Virus record (IMG/VR): IMGVR_UViG_3300001450_000179
Location: 3,640 to 28,986 of that record
DNA from: a virus
Length of the DNA: 25,347 nucleotides
Strand: one strand, 5' to 3'
Positions within the stretch are counted from its first letter, which is position 1, and each line of letters starts with the position of its first letter. Positions 1-6,162 of this stretch are shown here, in pieces. A program made the translations under genes and the position numbers. Below the pieces are notes generated by a model. That model did not search any database, was not told the origin of the DNA, and saw nothing but the letters and a program-made list of their open reading frames with translations.

Positions 1-13
1 GTTTATATTTAAC

Positions 14-62
14 CTAGTCTTTATCTTTAACCATAGCCTTAACTTTAGCTTTATCTTTATCC
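14..62. repeat. CTTTAT-rich low-complexity tract, left end
   Basis: Pyrimidine-rich tract built from CTTTATC/CTTTAAC-like units, directly left of the palindrome at 64-84. A similar tract (24917-24954) precedes the matching palindrome near the right end. On the minus strand it is AAAGATAAAG-rich and can be read as a 22-codon ORF (14-82), but nothing shows it is translated. Function is unknown; it may belong to a duplicated control element. Confidence 0.5.
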
Positions 63-63
63 T

Positions 64-84
64 TAATGGTATAGAATACCATTA
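64..84. repeat. Perfect 9-bp inverted repeat (operator- or hairpin-like)
   Basis: TAATGGTAT and ATACCATTA are perfect inverted repeats separated by AGA. It lies downstream of the last minus-strand gene (stop at 123-125). Neither strand has a T-run after it, so it is not a standard intrinsic terminator. The core TTAATGGTAT recurs at 24953-24962, again followed by three bases and ATACC. A dimeric repressor or activator site is a reasonable inference, but no binding protein is identified. Confidence 0.55.
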
Positions 85-87
85 GAT

Positions 88-120
88 AAGGGTTTATAAA
101 GGGTTATTAAAGGGTTTAAT
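88..120. repeat. Three direct repeats with exact 11-bp period
   Basis: AAGGGTTTATA, AAGGGTTATTA and AAGGGTTTAAT follow one another without gaps. An 11-bp spacing places each unit on nearly the same face of the helix, as in iterons or cooperative operator arrays. A comparable array of three ATACCCT units with the same period occurs at 24966-24994. The array ends just before the stop codon of the metallophosphoesterase gene. Confidence 0.55.
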
Positions 121-122
121 TT

Positions 123-1211
123 TTAGAAGTAATGAGTAAGTCTAGCTACCTGTCCGCTTTCTTTATCGTGCAAAAATGCTTCACAAGCTTTTGGAACACC
201 TGTAAATCCCTTTCTTGAGTGCCAACTATCTGATGCAGATGGACTTCTCATATATTCTACAGTAACACCTATAAAATCTTTAGCGTCTAGCCACTTGTGT
301 TTAATTTTGTGATGTAAATGATGAAGATACCAATACCTATGAGTTGTTTCTGACCATAAGAGTGGTCTTTCTTGAGCCATTAATAAGGGTAGTTTATCCA
401 TCTTAGCACCATCTCCATGCTCTAAACCTATAAGATTCTTGCCATACTTGTAATATTTTCTATGAGCTACACTTATATCAAAATCAACATCTTCTGCTTT
501 TCTAAACCAAGATTTTAAAGTATGTGCTAAATGAAATCCACTCTGATAATCGTGATTAGACATAGAATGTAATACGTCTACAGGAGCTATAGTCCTTAGC
601 ATTTCTATTACTTTAACATAAAGCATTAAAGCTATCTCATAATGTTCCCACCATTTACCATCTACATCTTGATGTGTTCCTTTTGTTGTGGTGTTATATA
701 CATTGTCTATATGAAGAACATCATTACCAATACAAAACAAAACCCTATCAACATCAAAGCCTTCAGATTTATCTATAAGTCCCTGTACTCCCTCTACAAC
801 TCGCATCACAGCAGTTTCACAGTCATAAGACTCTCCTGTTTCAGTTTCATTAGCATACTTTCCTATATGTATATCTGCAGGATTTACAACTAAAAGATGA
901 TTTCCTTTTTCTCTTTTAATAGGGTCGTATTCAGGAGAATGACCCTCTATAAAACTATTTATACTTTTAAATATTTCCTTCTCATCTACACCACAATCCT
1001 CCTTAGTAACTATTGAGAATCTATAATCTCCACTAGCTGACTGCCAATGCTTTACGCTTACTACATCTTTCTTGTTTATACCTCTCTCTGATAAGTGCAG
1101 GTCTAATGATGAGTTGTTATTTAAGTTGTCTAGTGTTTCTGCTCTACTCTGTATTATTAAATCTTCTTCTTCAGGAGTGAGTCTTAATCTCTTACCGTAT
1201 TCTTTTGACAT
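123..1211 (-). CDS. Calcineurin-like metallophosphoesterase
   Basis: Predicted two-metal phosphoesterase of 362 residues. The metal-ligand motifs are visible in order: D113-x-H115, G162-N163-D164, N219-H220-D221, H265-G-D, and the His cluster H297-H301 (HHLHH). This matches the calcineurin-like fold. The N-terminal 60 residues (LTPEEEDLI) look helical and may form a small DNA-binding or adaptor part. ATG at 1211 is preferred over the TTG two codons upstream. The gene is separated from the lysis cassette by a terminator and has its own -7-like box at 1215-1222, so it is probably a separate transcription unit. The substrate cannot be read from sequence; phage homologues are often assumed to act on nucleic acids or nucleotides. 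Confidence 0.8.
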   Translation of the reverse strand: MSKEYGKRLRLTPEEEDLIIQSRAETLDNLNNNSSLDLHLSERGINKKDVVSVKHWQSASGDYRFSIVTKEDCGVDEKEIFKSINSFIEGHSPEYDPIKREKGNHLLVVNPADIHIGKYANETETGESYDCETAVMRVVEGVQGLIDKSEGFDVDRVLFCIGNDVLHIDNVYNTTTKGTHQDVDGKWWEHYEIALMLYVKVIEMLRTIAPVDVLHSMSNHDYQSGFHLAHTLKSWFRKAEDVDFDISVAHRKYYKYGKNLIGLEHGDGAKMDKLPLLMAQERPLLWSETTHRYWYLHHLHHKIKHKWLDAKDFIGVTVEYMRSPSASDSWHSRKGFTGVPKACEAFLHDKESGQVARLTHYF

Positions 1212-1214
1212 ACA

Positions 1215-1222
1215 CAAATATA
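1215..1222 (-). promoter_or_regulatory. Candidate -7 promoter box for the phosphoesterase gene
   Basis: The minus strand reads TATATTTG, a perfect TAnnTTTG Bacteroidetes -7 element, just after the terminator at 1245-1270. No good -33 TTG is seen at the usual distance, and the TTCCAAAAACT box is absent. Transcription would begin at or next to the ATG at 1211, giving a leaderless or nearly leaderless mRNA. Confidence 0.35.
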
Positions 1223-1244
1223 TAAAAAAACGATACAGGTATGT

Positions 1245-1270
1245 AAAAAAAATGAGGAGTTATTAACTCC
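1245..1270 (-). terminator. Intrinsic terminator after the lysis cassette
   Basis: On the minus strand GGAGTT-AAT-AACTCC forms a 6-bp stem, followed after CA by eight consecutive T. It lies between the 60-residue membrane protein gene (ends 1332) and the phosphoesterase gene (starts 1211), which is the expected place for the end of the late operon. Confidence 0.75.
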
Positions 1271-1331
1271 CCATTCTTAACTACTAACTATCCCACTTAG
1301 AAAACACTCAAAGAAGGACTGTAAAATTACA

Positions 1332-1514
1332 TTATTTTTTTGATATATCAGCAATACCTTGTCCTAAAATTAGAACGAGAATTGAATGATAAAGATTTGT
1401 AGCTGTTTCTTCATCTACGCCTAGATAAGTTACTAGCGCAGGAATTACTACTGCTGATATTGCATACCAAAATTTCTTTGACTTTAGCATTGCTTTAATT
1501 AACCAATTTTTCAT
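1332..1514 (-). CDS. Small holin-like membrane protein
   Basis: Sixty residues. A basic N-terminus (KAMLKSKKFW) is followed by a hydrophobic segment at about 17-32 (YAISAVVIPALVTYLG), an acidic loop (VDEETA) and a second, weaker hydrophobic helix at about 41-56 ending in GQGIADISKK. The SKKFW start and GQG-AD ending resemble small phage membrane proteins often annotated as holins. It is the last gene of the lysis/envelope cassette and directly precedes a terminator. An A-rich leader (AATAAAAAAAATG) supports the start. A second small membrane protein lies at 2469-2630, so this one may be the holin, an antiholin, or an unrelated membrane factor. Confidence 0.65.
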   Translation of the reverse strand: MKNWLIKAMLKSKKFWYAISAVVIPALVTYLGVDEETATNLYHSILVLILGQGIADISKK

Positions 1515-1535
1515 TTTTTTTATTTTTTAAAGTTA

Positions 1536-1928
1536 TTATAATTTATAAGATAGCCCTACATTAAAAGAACCCTCATCATTTTTTGTTGTATAGTTTGGCT
1601 CTACATAAAGGCTGTTCCAAACTTTTATTGACATACCAACACCTAAAGTTATATTATCTGCCGCATCTTCAGTTGGCATTTGTGCGGATAAATATAAATT
1701 GTCAGACACATTGTATCTTGCTACAAAATCATAGTCATCACTATTCTTTTGAAACCCTACCATTACAGCATCAGTTACCTGGTAACCAACACCAATACTA
1801 TTTGTGAAATTATTTACCCCCCAAGAGCTACTGTCAGAAGGCTGTTCAATGTTGCTCATTACTCTGAATTGTGCTGAAGCACTTAAACAAAATAATGCTA
1901 CCACTATTGTTAAAACTGTTTTTTTCAT
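1536..1928 (-). CDS. Secreted small beta-barrel-like outer membrane protein
   Basis: 130 residues. The N-terminus is a clear Sec signal peptide: MKKT, hydrophobic core VLTIVVALFCL, and an SASAQ cleavage region near residue 19-20. The mature part (about 111 residues) is a run of alternating hydrophobic/polar segments such as SIGVGYQV, AVMVGFQK, DFVARYNV, NLYLSAQM, ITLGVGMSI, SLYVEPNY and FNVGLSYKL, consistent with about eight short strands of a very small outer-membrane barrel. It lies inside the lysis cassette between the DUF5675-like gene and the 60-residue membrane protein. Roles consistent with this position include outer-membrane disruption at lysis or surface change to exclude other phages; neither is shown. 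It could also be a periplasmic beta-sandwich. Confidence 0.7.
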   Translation of the reverse strand: MKKTVLTIVVALFCLSASAQFRVMSNIEQPSDSSSWGVNNFTNSIGVGYQVTDAVMVGFQKNSDDYDFVARYNVSDNLYLSAQMPTEDAADNITLGVGMSIKVWNSLYVEPNYTTKNDEGSFNVGLSYKL

Positions 1929-1929
1929 T

Positions 1930-2379
1930 TTATCTATTTTTAATTATTAAATTTATTTCTTTACTTAATTGATTACCTAATATGTAATTCATTAGGTAAG
2001 CGTGAGCCACTTTACTTTCTAAAATTTTATCAGGACTCTGAGCTCTATGAGTCCCTGTTAATATACACCCCCTACTATCGGAAGGATAATTTCCTCTGTG
2101 GAACAAGATATAACTTCTGGTCGGCACATCTTCCACGAGCAAGTGAACATAATCTCTTGTTGCGCTTTCTCTTGCTAATCTCACTCTGCATTTATACTCT
2201 CCCGAAGGGATGCAAGATACACTTTTTTCGTTATCTCGCCACGCTAATTCTAGCGTATGTGCAATAAATTCCGCATTACAATAGAGCTTACCTATAACCG
2301 ATTTTTCAGTAAATGTATCTCTGATTATCAGTAGATTAGCCTTATCTACCTTGTCCTCTGTATTTTTTCTTGTAGGCAT
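1930..2379 (-). CDS. DUF5675-like protein, possible cell-wall enzyme
   Basis: 149 residues from ATG 2379. The core from LLIIRDTFTEKSVIGKLY onward matches DUF5675: a short beta-rich N-terminal part, a conserved IPSGEY segment, then an H94-x-GN-x(3)-D101-x-x-GC105 cluster (HRGNYPSD and RGCI). The His/Gly-Cys arrangement resembles the active site of L,D-transpeptidase folds, so a peptidoglycan-related activity is plausible but inferred. Start choice is uncertain: ATG 2397 (MLLKDK) and GTG 2472 are in frame, but the extra residues overlap the Lys-rich gene 2342-2467. I prefer 2379, which has AAAGGAC just upstream. The stop is adjacent to the beta-barrel gene. Confidence 0.75.
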   Translation of the reverse strand: MPTRKNTEDKVDKANLLIIRDTFTEKSVIGKLYCNAEFIAHTLELAWRDNEKSVSCIPSGEYKCRVRLARESATRDYVHLLVEDVPTRSYILFHRGNYPSDSRGCILTGTHRAQSPDKILESKVAHAYLMNYILGNQLSKEINLIIKNR

Positions 2380-2467
2380 TTTGTCCTTTAGAAGCATTTT
2401 TAGAATGAACTCCCTTGCGTTTTTTACTGTGAGATGTATTGAATTTAAAAACTTTTGCTTTAGCCAT
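2342..2467 (-). CDS. 41-residue Lys-rich basic protein
   Basis: Short gene of 41 codons plus stop, starting MAKAKVFKF and ending YKKKYRGQGR, with the central motif RKGVHSKNASKG. The RKGVHSK and KKYRGQG motifs match a family of tiny basic proteins that I recall from Bacteroidetes phages near lysis genes. The ATG lies one base after the holin-like TGA (TGATATG), suggesting translational coupling. Its 3' half overlaps the upstream in-frame extension of the DUF5675-like gene. The strong positive charge suggests nucleic acid or anionic polymer binding; the function is unknown. Confidence 0.7.
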   Translation of the reverse strand: MAKAKVFKFNTSHSKKRKGVHSKNASKGQNAYKKKYRGQGR

Positions 2468-2468
2468 A

Positions 2469-2630
2469 TCACTTCTTCTTGCGTAGCTTAAGGAACTTGT
2501 AAATGGTAAAAATAATAGCTAAAGATGTGGAAATAAAAAGAAGTATATCATTGCACTGGCCAAGACTCAACCCTATCACACCTCCATTTGCCACCAAAAC
2601 CTCTGTTGTATCTCTCATATTGCTAGTCAT
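2469..2630 (-). CDS. 53-residue holin-like membrane protein
   Basis: Reads MTSNMRDTTEVLVANGG, then IGLSLGQCNDI, a single hydrophobic helix at about residues 29-46 (ILLFISTSLAIIFTIYKF), and a basic tail LKLRKKK. One transmembrane segment with a short polar N-terminus and a Lys/Arg tail fits a small phage holin or lysis membrane protein. It is the first gene of the lysis cassette, directly followed by the Lys-rich gene and the DUF5675-like gene. The GNGG-IGLS style N-terminus resembles small proteins I know from other Bacteroidetes phages. The function is inferred from topology and position. Confidence 0.75.
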   Translation of the reverse strand: MTSNMRDTTEVLVANGGVIGLSLGQCNDILLFISTSLAIIFTIYKFLKLRKKK

Positions 2631-2649
2631 TTTTATATTGTTTATTAAA

Positions 2650-3297
2650 TTAGTCTTGTGGGGTAAAAGTCATAGTTTGACAGGTCAAATTCATAAACAG
2701 ATTAGAACCTGCCACTGCTTCTTTAATCATTGGAAAGATAATGTCAGTACTTTTAATTTGAACTCCAATGGATGTTACATCAACGGATACTAGTGTATTG
2801 TTACTTGCCCCTCCTGCTACTGTAAATTCACTAATTACAGTAGGAACAACATCTGCCGTAGAGCCACTATTTACAAGAAACCTGCAGAGAGCTATGGTTA
2901 TATCAGTAGAATTATTACTTGTAACCCATCCTGTAATAGACTCTACAGTAGCATTTTCAGGAGATACATAGCTCTGCCCCATTCTAACTGCTTCTGAAGG
3001 ACTCATAGAGCCTCCTTCAACGGTACTTGCGCCATAATCAACATCCATTTGAAATGGAGATTTATTATCTGCTATATCTTCTCCGTATTGAAAGTTTGTT
3101 GTACCTACGGTATACCCCTGCATTTTATAATTCGTTACCCCCATTGTAGAACGAGGTGCCCATTGTAACAGACCATCTCTTGCTGCAGCACTTGTGCCTG
3201 CACCCTTAGAGAGTACGGTTTCATTTGCGGCTCCTTCATATCCTAATGGATTATGCCTATTGGCATCTAGTAAATTCTTGTGTTCGTTTGCTGCCAT
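2650..3297 (-). CDS. Phage structural protein, possible head or tail fibre
   Basis: 215 residues starting MAANEHKNLLDANRHNPLGYE. This N-terminal signature (NEHKNL-DAN-H-P-G-E) recurs in Bacteroidetes phage virion proteins. The first 75 residues look like an attachment segment; the C-terminal half (from about 110) is rich in beta-forming Thr/Val/Ser sequence (TITGW-type, SEFTVAGGASNNTLVSVDV), as in a small trimeric fibre or decoration domain. There is no enzyme motif. It is encoded between the head-tail connector and the lysis genes. Start has the leader AAAATAAAATAATATG. The exact virion location is unknown. Confidence 0.6.
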   Translation of the reverse strand: MAANEHKNLLDANRHNPLGYEGAANETVLSKGAGTSAAARDGLLQWAPRSTMGVTNYKMQGYTVGTTNFQYGEDIADNKSPFQMDVDYGASTVEGGSMSPSEAVRMGQSYVSPENATVESITGWVTSNNSTDITIALCRFLVNSGSTADVVPTVISEFTVAGGASNNTLVSVDVTSIGVQIKSTDIIFPMIKEAVAGSNLFMNLTCQTMTFTPQD

Positions 3298-3308
3298 ATT
3301 ATTTTATT

Positions 3309-3911
3309 TTAACAATTACAGTTTGACTCACCTCTTAAATAAGGATTTCCACAACTATCACAGCCATCAATACCATTATAGCCATATATACTATCATAGA
3401 ATATCATACCATGATTCTTATATGTATCACTCATACTCTTAGGTCTATTATTGGCAAATGTAGGATATAATCCTATTTGGTCAGTACCATTTAAAAAATC
3501 CATCATATCATTAGCAAATATATCTGCCTTTCTATATGTGTCTTGCTTGAATGTATTATATGTGTCTTGACTTATTATTCTTGAAAACTCATCTATATTA
3601 TTAACAACCCCGCTAGACGATATATTACTCATAATATCATTGACAACCTCAAACCTAACAAACCAAGACAAAGTATCTTCTAGGTAGTAAGTCATAAAAG
3701 CTTGATTGTCAACAGTTAATGCCCCTGTATCGTGCTGAAGCTTCAATTCCGCATAAAACTTTTCTCCAAGTAAGGGTCTAATATGTGCAAGTTCAGATAA
3801 TACAATAGTGTTTTCCGAAACCAATACAGGGTCAGTATTCTTATTTGTAAAAGTTTTTTCAATTACTTCTCCTGCTGAAACTAGTGTTATATATTGCTTA
3901 GTATTTCCCAT
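3309..3911 (-). CDS. Head-tail connector (DUF6712-like)
   Basis: 200 residues. The pattern fits the gp6-like connector family of Bacteroidetes phages (DUF6712): an N-terminal region through residue 40, an IRPLLGEKFYAELKLQ helix, a second helix around TYYLEDTLSWFVRFEVV, then NISSSGVVNN and a helical region, ending in a short FLNGTDQIGLYPTF segment. Such proteins form a ring under the portal and close the filled head. Its place directly after the portal supports this. The C-terminus carries an odd Cys cluster (CDSCGN followed by NCNC), a possible metal site not needed for the connector fold. Confidence 0.72.
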   Translation of the reverse strand: MGNTKQYITLVSAGEVIEKTFTNKNTDPVLVSENTIVLSELAHIRPLLGEKFYAELKLQHDTGALTVDNQAFMTYYLEDTLSWFVRFEVVNDIMSNISSSGVVNNIDEFSRIISQDTYNTFKQDTYRKADIFANDMMDFLNGTDQIGLYPTFANNRPKSMSDTYKNHGMIFYDSIYGYNGIDGCDSCGNPYLRGESNCNC

Positions 3912-3914
3912 AGG

Positions 3915-5243
3915 TTATTGCTCTATCGTTATTTCTTTACTCTCATCAACCTCTCCATCTCCATCATTATCTTTCTCTACAACTATAACCTCTCTATCAG
4001 AAACAAACATATCTCCATCTTCTAGCATTGGCAAGTCCTCGTCAATCAATGCTCTTTGCTCATTTATAGTCAATACCTCTCTAATATCCACATCATTCGC
4101 ATAAGAGATTGGTGGGTCATAATGTATCTTTAGGTCATTAGGGTCGTAACCCATTTCATTATAAAGAACTGTTCTTATTCCATTTAGTATTAACTCAGAA
4201 GTATCTCTAATTACTGTGGTCATTACTAAGTCGTAAGCAATTCTTATCTCGCTTCCTGTGTTGTTCATCTTCCCTGAACTAACAATTCCTGATAATGATG
4301 GTTGCCATCTATTAGCAGTTATAATGTTTTGGTCAGTTATTTGCTGCAAGTCAATCCAACTACCCTCTTGGTCATCTTTTATAATTTGAACATTAGCAGG
4401 AGATGTGTCCCCATTCTTTACTATAAATAATATCTTACCATTATTCCCTTCTCCTACAAACTTCTTTTGAGCCTCCCTAACCATTTTCTGAGCCTCCTCC
4501 TCTCCCATATCTCCGCTAATCTCAACGATTGCAGATGGCTGAAATCCATTTAAGAATTTAGTGTGATTCCATTTCCCAATCTCATAATCCACACATATAT
4601 GCTCTAGTGCAGCTACATAGTCAGGAAGTCCATAAAAGTTAAATGTAGGTTCGTAATCTTTAAAGTGAATTACAAACTTATTGTGTGCTACTCTAGGGTA
4701 TATAGGTAGTCTTTTTATTTTTTTATCTTGATTCCAATACTTACACCAATCAGGATTTACATAAACCTCCTTCTTGCTTTTTGACATTCTTACAGTAGTA
4801 GCATCTAAATGATATAAGTTTACACCTCCATCATATATAACGCACTCCATATAAGCATTACCAAAAGTATAATAGTCGTCAGCTAGTTTTTTAAAGACAT
4901 CCCTTAAAGATTCTTTATCTGCATTTACATCTTCAATAAATTCCCTTAAAGACTCATCTTCACAAACAAACTTTGCTCCACTTGTGAATACAGTTTTTTG
5001 AGCCAATACACTCCTATGTGTAGATGACTTTCTCTTTAATTCTGCTAAGTATTGAGGAAATAAGTTGTCATCCCCAAATGGCACCCAATCACTATTAAGA
5101 CTTTTAAGGTCTTTTACTTCCGTAATACTAGGTGGAACTGTTAAATCAAAGACTCCGAACTCAAAGGTGTTATTCTTCTTCTGAGTTTTCCGTAATTGCT
5201 GTTGCTTTTTTGGTTGTTGATTTTTTACTAGTGCTTTTTTCAT
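3915..5243 (-). CDS. Portal protein
   Basis: 442 residues, within the usual size range of siphovirus portals. Features: basic Gln/Lys-rich N-terminus; SDWVPFGDDNLFPQYL near residue 50; an FGNAYMECV strand; the FYGLPDYVAALEHI segment at about 205-218, typical of HK97-type portals (the Y-G-x-P-x(3)-A motif); then WNHTKFLNGFQPSAIVEI and a clip/stem helix region; and an acidic C-terminus with an EF-hand-like DNDGDGEVDE stretch. The portal forms the dodecameric DNA gate of the head. The start overlaps the 3' end of the preceding gene by 74 bases. Its position after, not before, protease and capsid genes is unusual. Confidence 0.85.
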   Translation of the reverse strand: MKKALVKNQQPKKQQQLRKTQKKNNTFEFGVFDLTVPPSITEVKDLKSLNSDWVPFGDDNLFPQYLAELKRKSSTHRSVLAQKTVFTSGAKFVCEDESLREFIEDVNADKESLRDVFKKLADDYYTFGNAYMECVIYDGGVNLYHLDATTVRMSKSKKEVYVNPDWCKYWNQDKKIKRLPIYPRVAHNKFVIHFKDYEPTFNFYGLPDYVAALEHICVDYEIGKWNHTKFLNGFQPSAIVEISGDMGEEEAQKMVREAQKKFVGEGNNGKILFIVKNGDTSPANVQIIKDDQEGSWIDLQQITDQNIITANRWQPSLSGIVSSGKMNNTGSEIRIAYDLVMTTVIRDTSELILNGIRTVLYNEMGYDPNDLKIHYDPPISYANDVDIREVLTINEQRALIDEDLPMLEDGDMFVSDREVIVVEKDNDGDGEVDESKEITIEQ

Positions 5244-5400
5244 TTGACTTTTCAGTTTTATCTATACAATCAGTTATATTCAATACTTCATAAGCATAAG
5301 CCAACTCCTCCTGACTTAATTCTTGTCTAAAATCTACACTTTCCTTACCTGCAACTCTTACTCCGTAAGCAGCCTTGCTGTTTTTTTTGTATTCTGCCAT
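5170..5400 (-). CDS. Small unknown phage protein with basic Ser/Thr/Lys tail
   Basis: 76 residues from ATG 5400, starting MAEYKKNSKAAYGVRVAGKES, followed by a short LSQEELAYAYEVLN helix and a low-complexity tail (KSTSKKSTTKKAT) ending in EENSEEE-like acidic residues. I recall similar short proteins (YKK, VRVAGKES, LSQE-LA motifs) near portal genes of Bacteroidetes phages, without known function. An upstream in-frame start at 5454 (MCDCSKENN) is possible, but the candidate promoter at 5419-5446 would start transcription inside that extension, so 5400 is preferred. Its tail overlaps the portal start by 74 bases in another frame. Confidence 0.6.
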   Translation of the reverse strand: MAEYKKNSKAAYGVRVAGKESVDFRQELSQEELAYAYEVLNITDCIDKTEKSNEKSTSKKSTTKKATAITENSEEE

Positions 5401-5418
5401 TTCTAAATATATATTTAT

Positions 5419-5446
5419 CAAAACTACATTATTTTCTTTACTACAA
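5419..5446 (-). promoter_or_regulatory. Candidate promoter (TTG-N17-TAGTTTTG) for the portal block
   Basis: On the minus strand TTG (5446-5444) is followed after 17 bases by TAGTTTTG (5426-5419), a perfect TAnnTTTG -7 element. Initiation would fall near 5414, about 14 bases before ATG 5400. It sits directly after the hairpin at 5467-5507, so the portal, connector and lysis genes can be transcribed separately from the capsid block. The TTCCAAAAACT box is absent. Confidence 0.45.
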
Positions 5447-5466
5447 TCGCACATATATAAAAAGAT

Positions 5467-5507
5467 ATTAATAAGTAGGTGTTATCAACTAATACCTACT
5501 TATTAAT
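5467..5507 (-). terminator. Strong 14-bp hairpin after the tube-like genes
   Basis: ATTAATAAGTAGGT and ACCTACTTATTAAT are perfect inverted repeats around a 13-base loop. On the minus strand the stem is followed by ATCTTTTTAT, a short T-tract. It lies eleven bases after the second tube-like gene. It may end or attenuate transcription and protect the 3' end of the abundant capsid/tube mRNA. Confidence 0.65.
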
Positions 5508-5517
5508 AAATTTATTA

Positions 5518-6135
5518 TTATGATGTCTTTAGACCAACACCATCTGCATCAATAACGATAGTACCTGAATAATCTCTAGGTATCTCCATTTGAGTTGCTG
5601 CAACAGTTACTGTTACTCCAATCTCATCAGAAAAAGCTGCCCCTGTACCCCCTTCAATAGACACTAATCTAACATACTGTTGCGTTCTAGCATTATTATC
5701 TTGATTTGGTAATGTATTTGACACTCCAATAACTTTATTGCTTGCATAAGTTGCTGAAGGTGCTGTTGTTCCTGATGTAGCGTCATTATTGTCTATAACC
5801 ATACACATCATGCATTTGCCATCAAATGAGTAAAGCTTTCTAAATGCTGCTGCACTCATTCCTGGAATAAACCAAGAAACAGTACATTCATAAGTGGTGA
5901 ACTCTTTTCCCTCATTAGTCCCTGTTACGGTTAATGAAGAAGATTCTATTCTGCTTTCATACACTCCCCAACTAGCATCTGTAGTTCCTACATCTATAAT
6001 TGATGTTATTGCGTGCAAAGCGCCATCGAAAACTACAGCATCTGTACTAACCCATTCTCTTAATGCTATAAATCTTGTGCCTCCAACTGCTTGTAAGTTG
6101 CTGCAATCAACTGATAATCCATCTCCTATTGCCAT
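5518..6135 (-). CDS. Major tail (tube) protein-like, paralogue B
   Basis: 205 residues, clearly related to the protein at 6163-6726. Shared features: the MAI-DG---DCSNLQ--GG-R start, an EW/TWEAGDA-type segment, SLTVT(A/G), YECS/TV, a CMM-MV segment, and an ending with (E)xPRxYxGT. The mostly beta pattern and position fit a siphovirus tail tube or major tail protein; a head decoration protein is an alternative. The leader AAAATAAAATAAAATG is identical to that of the paralogue, suggesting equally strong translation. It is the last gene before the hairpin at 5467-5507. Confidence 0.6.
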   Translation of the reverse strand: MAIGDGLSVDCSNLQAVGGTRFIALREWVSTDAVVFDGALHAITSIIDVGTTDASWGVYESRIESSSLTVTGTNEGKEFTTYECTVSWFIPGMSAAAFRKLYSFDGKCMMCMVIDNNDATSGTTAPSATYASNKVIGVSNTLPNQDNNARTQQYVRLVSIEGGTGAAFSDEIGVTVTVAATQMEIPRDYSGTIVIDADGVGLKTS

Positions 6136-6162
6136 TTTATTTTATTTTTTAATTATTAATTA

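Noticed and set aside
14-82. Minus-strand ORF of 22 codons (MVFYTIKDKD...)
   Set aside because: Its resemblance to the right-end ORF follows from the shared DNA repeat; it starts inside the palindrome with no leader.
88-120. CRISPR-like array
   Set aside because: The units are only 11 bases, contiguous and without spacers.
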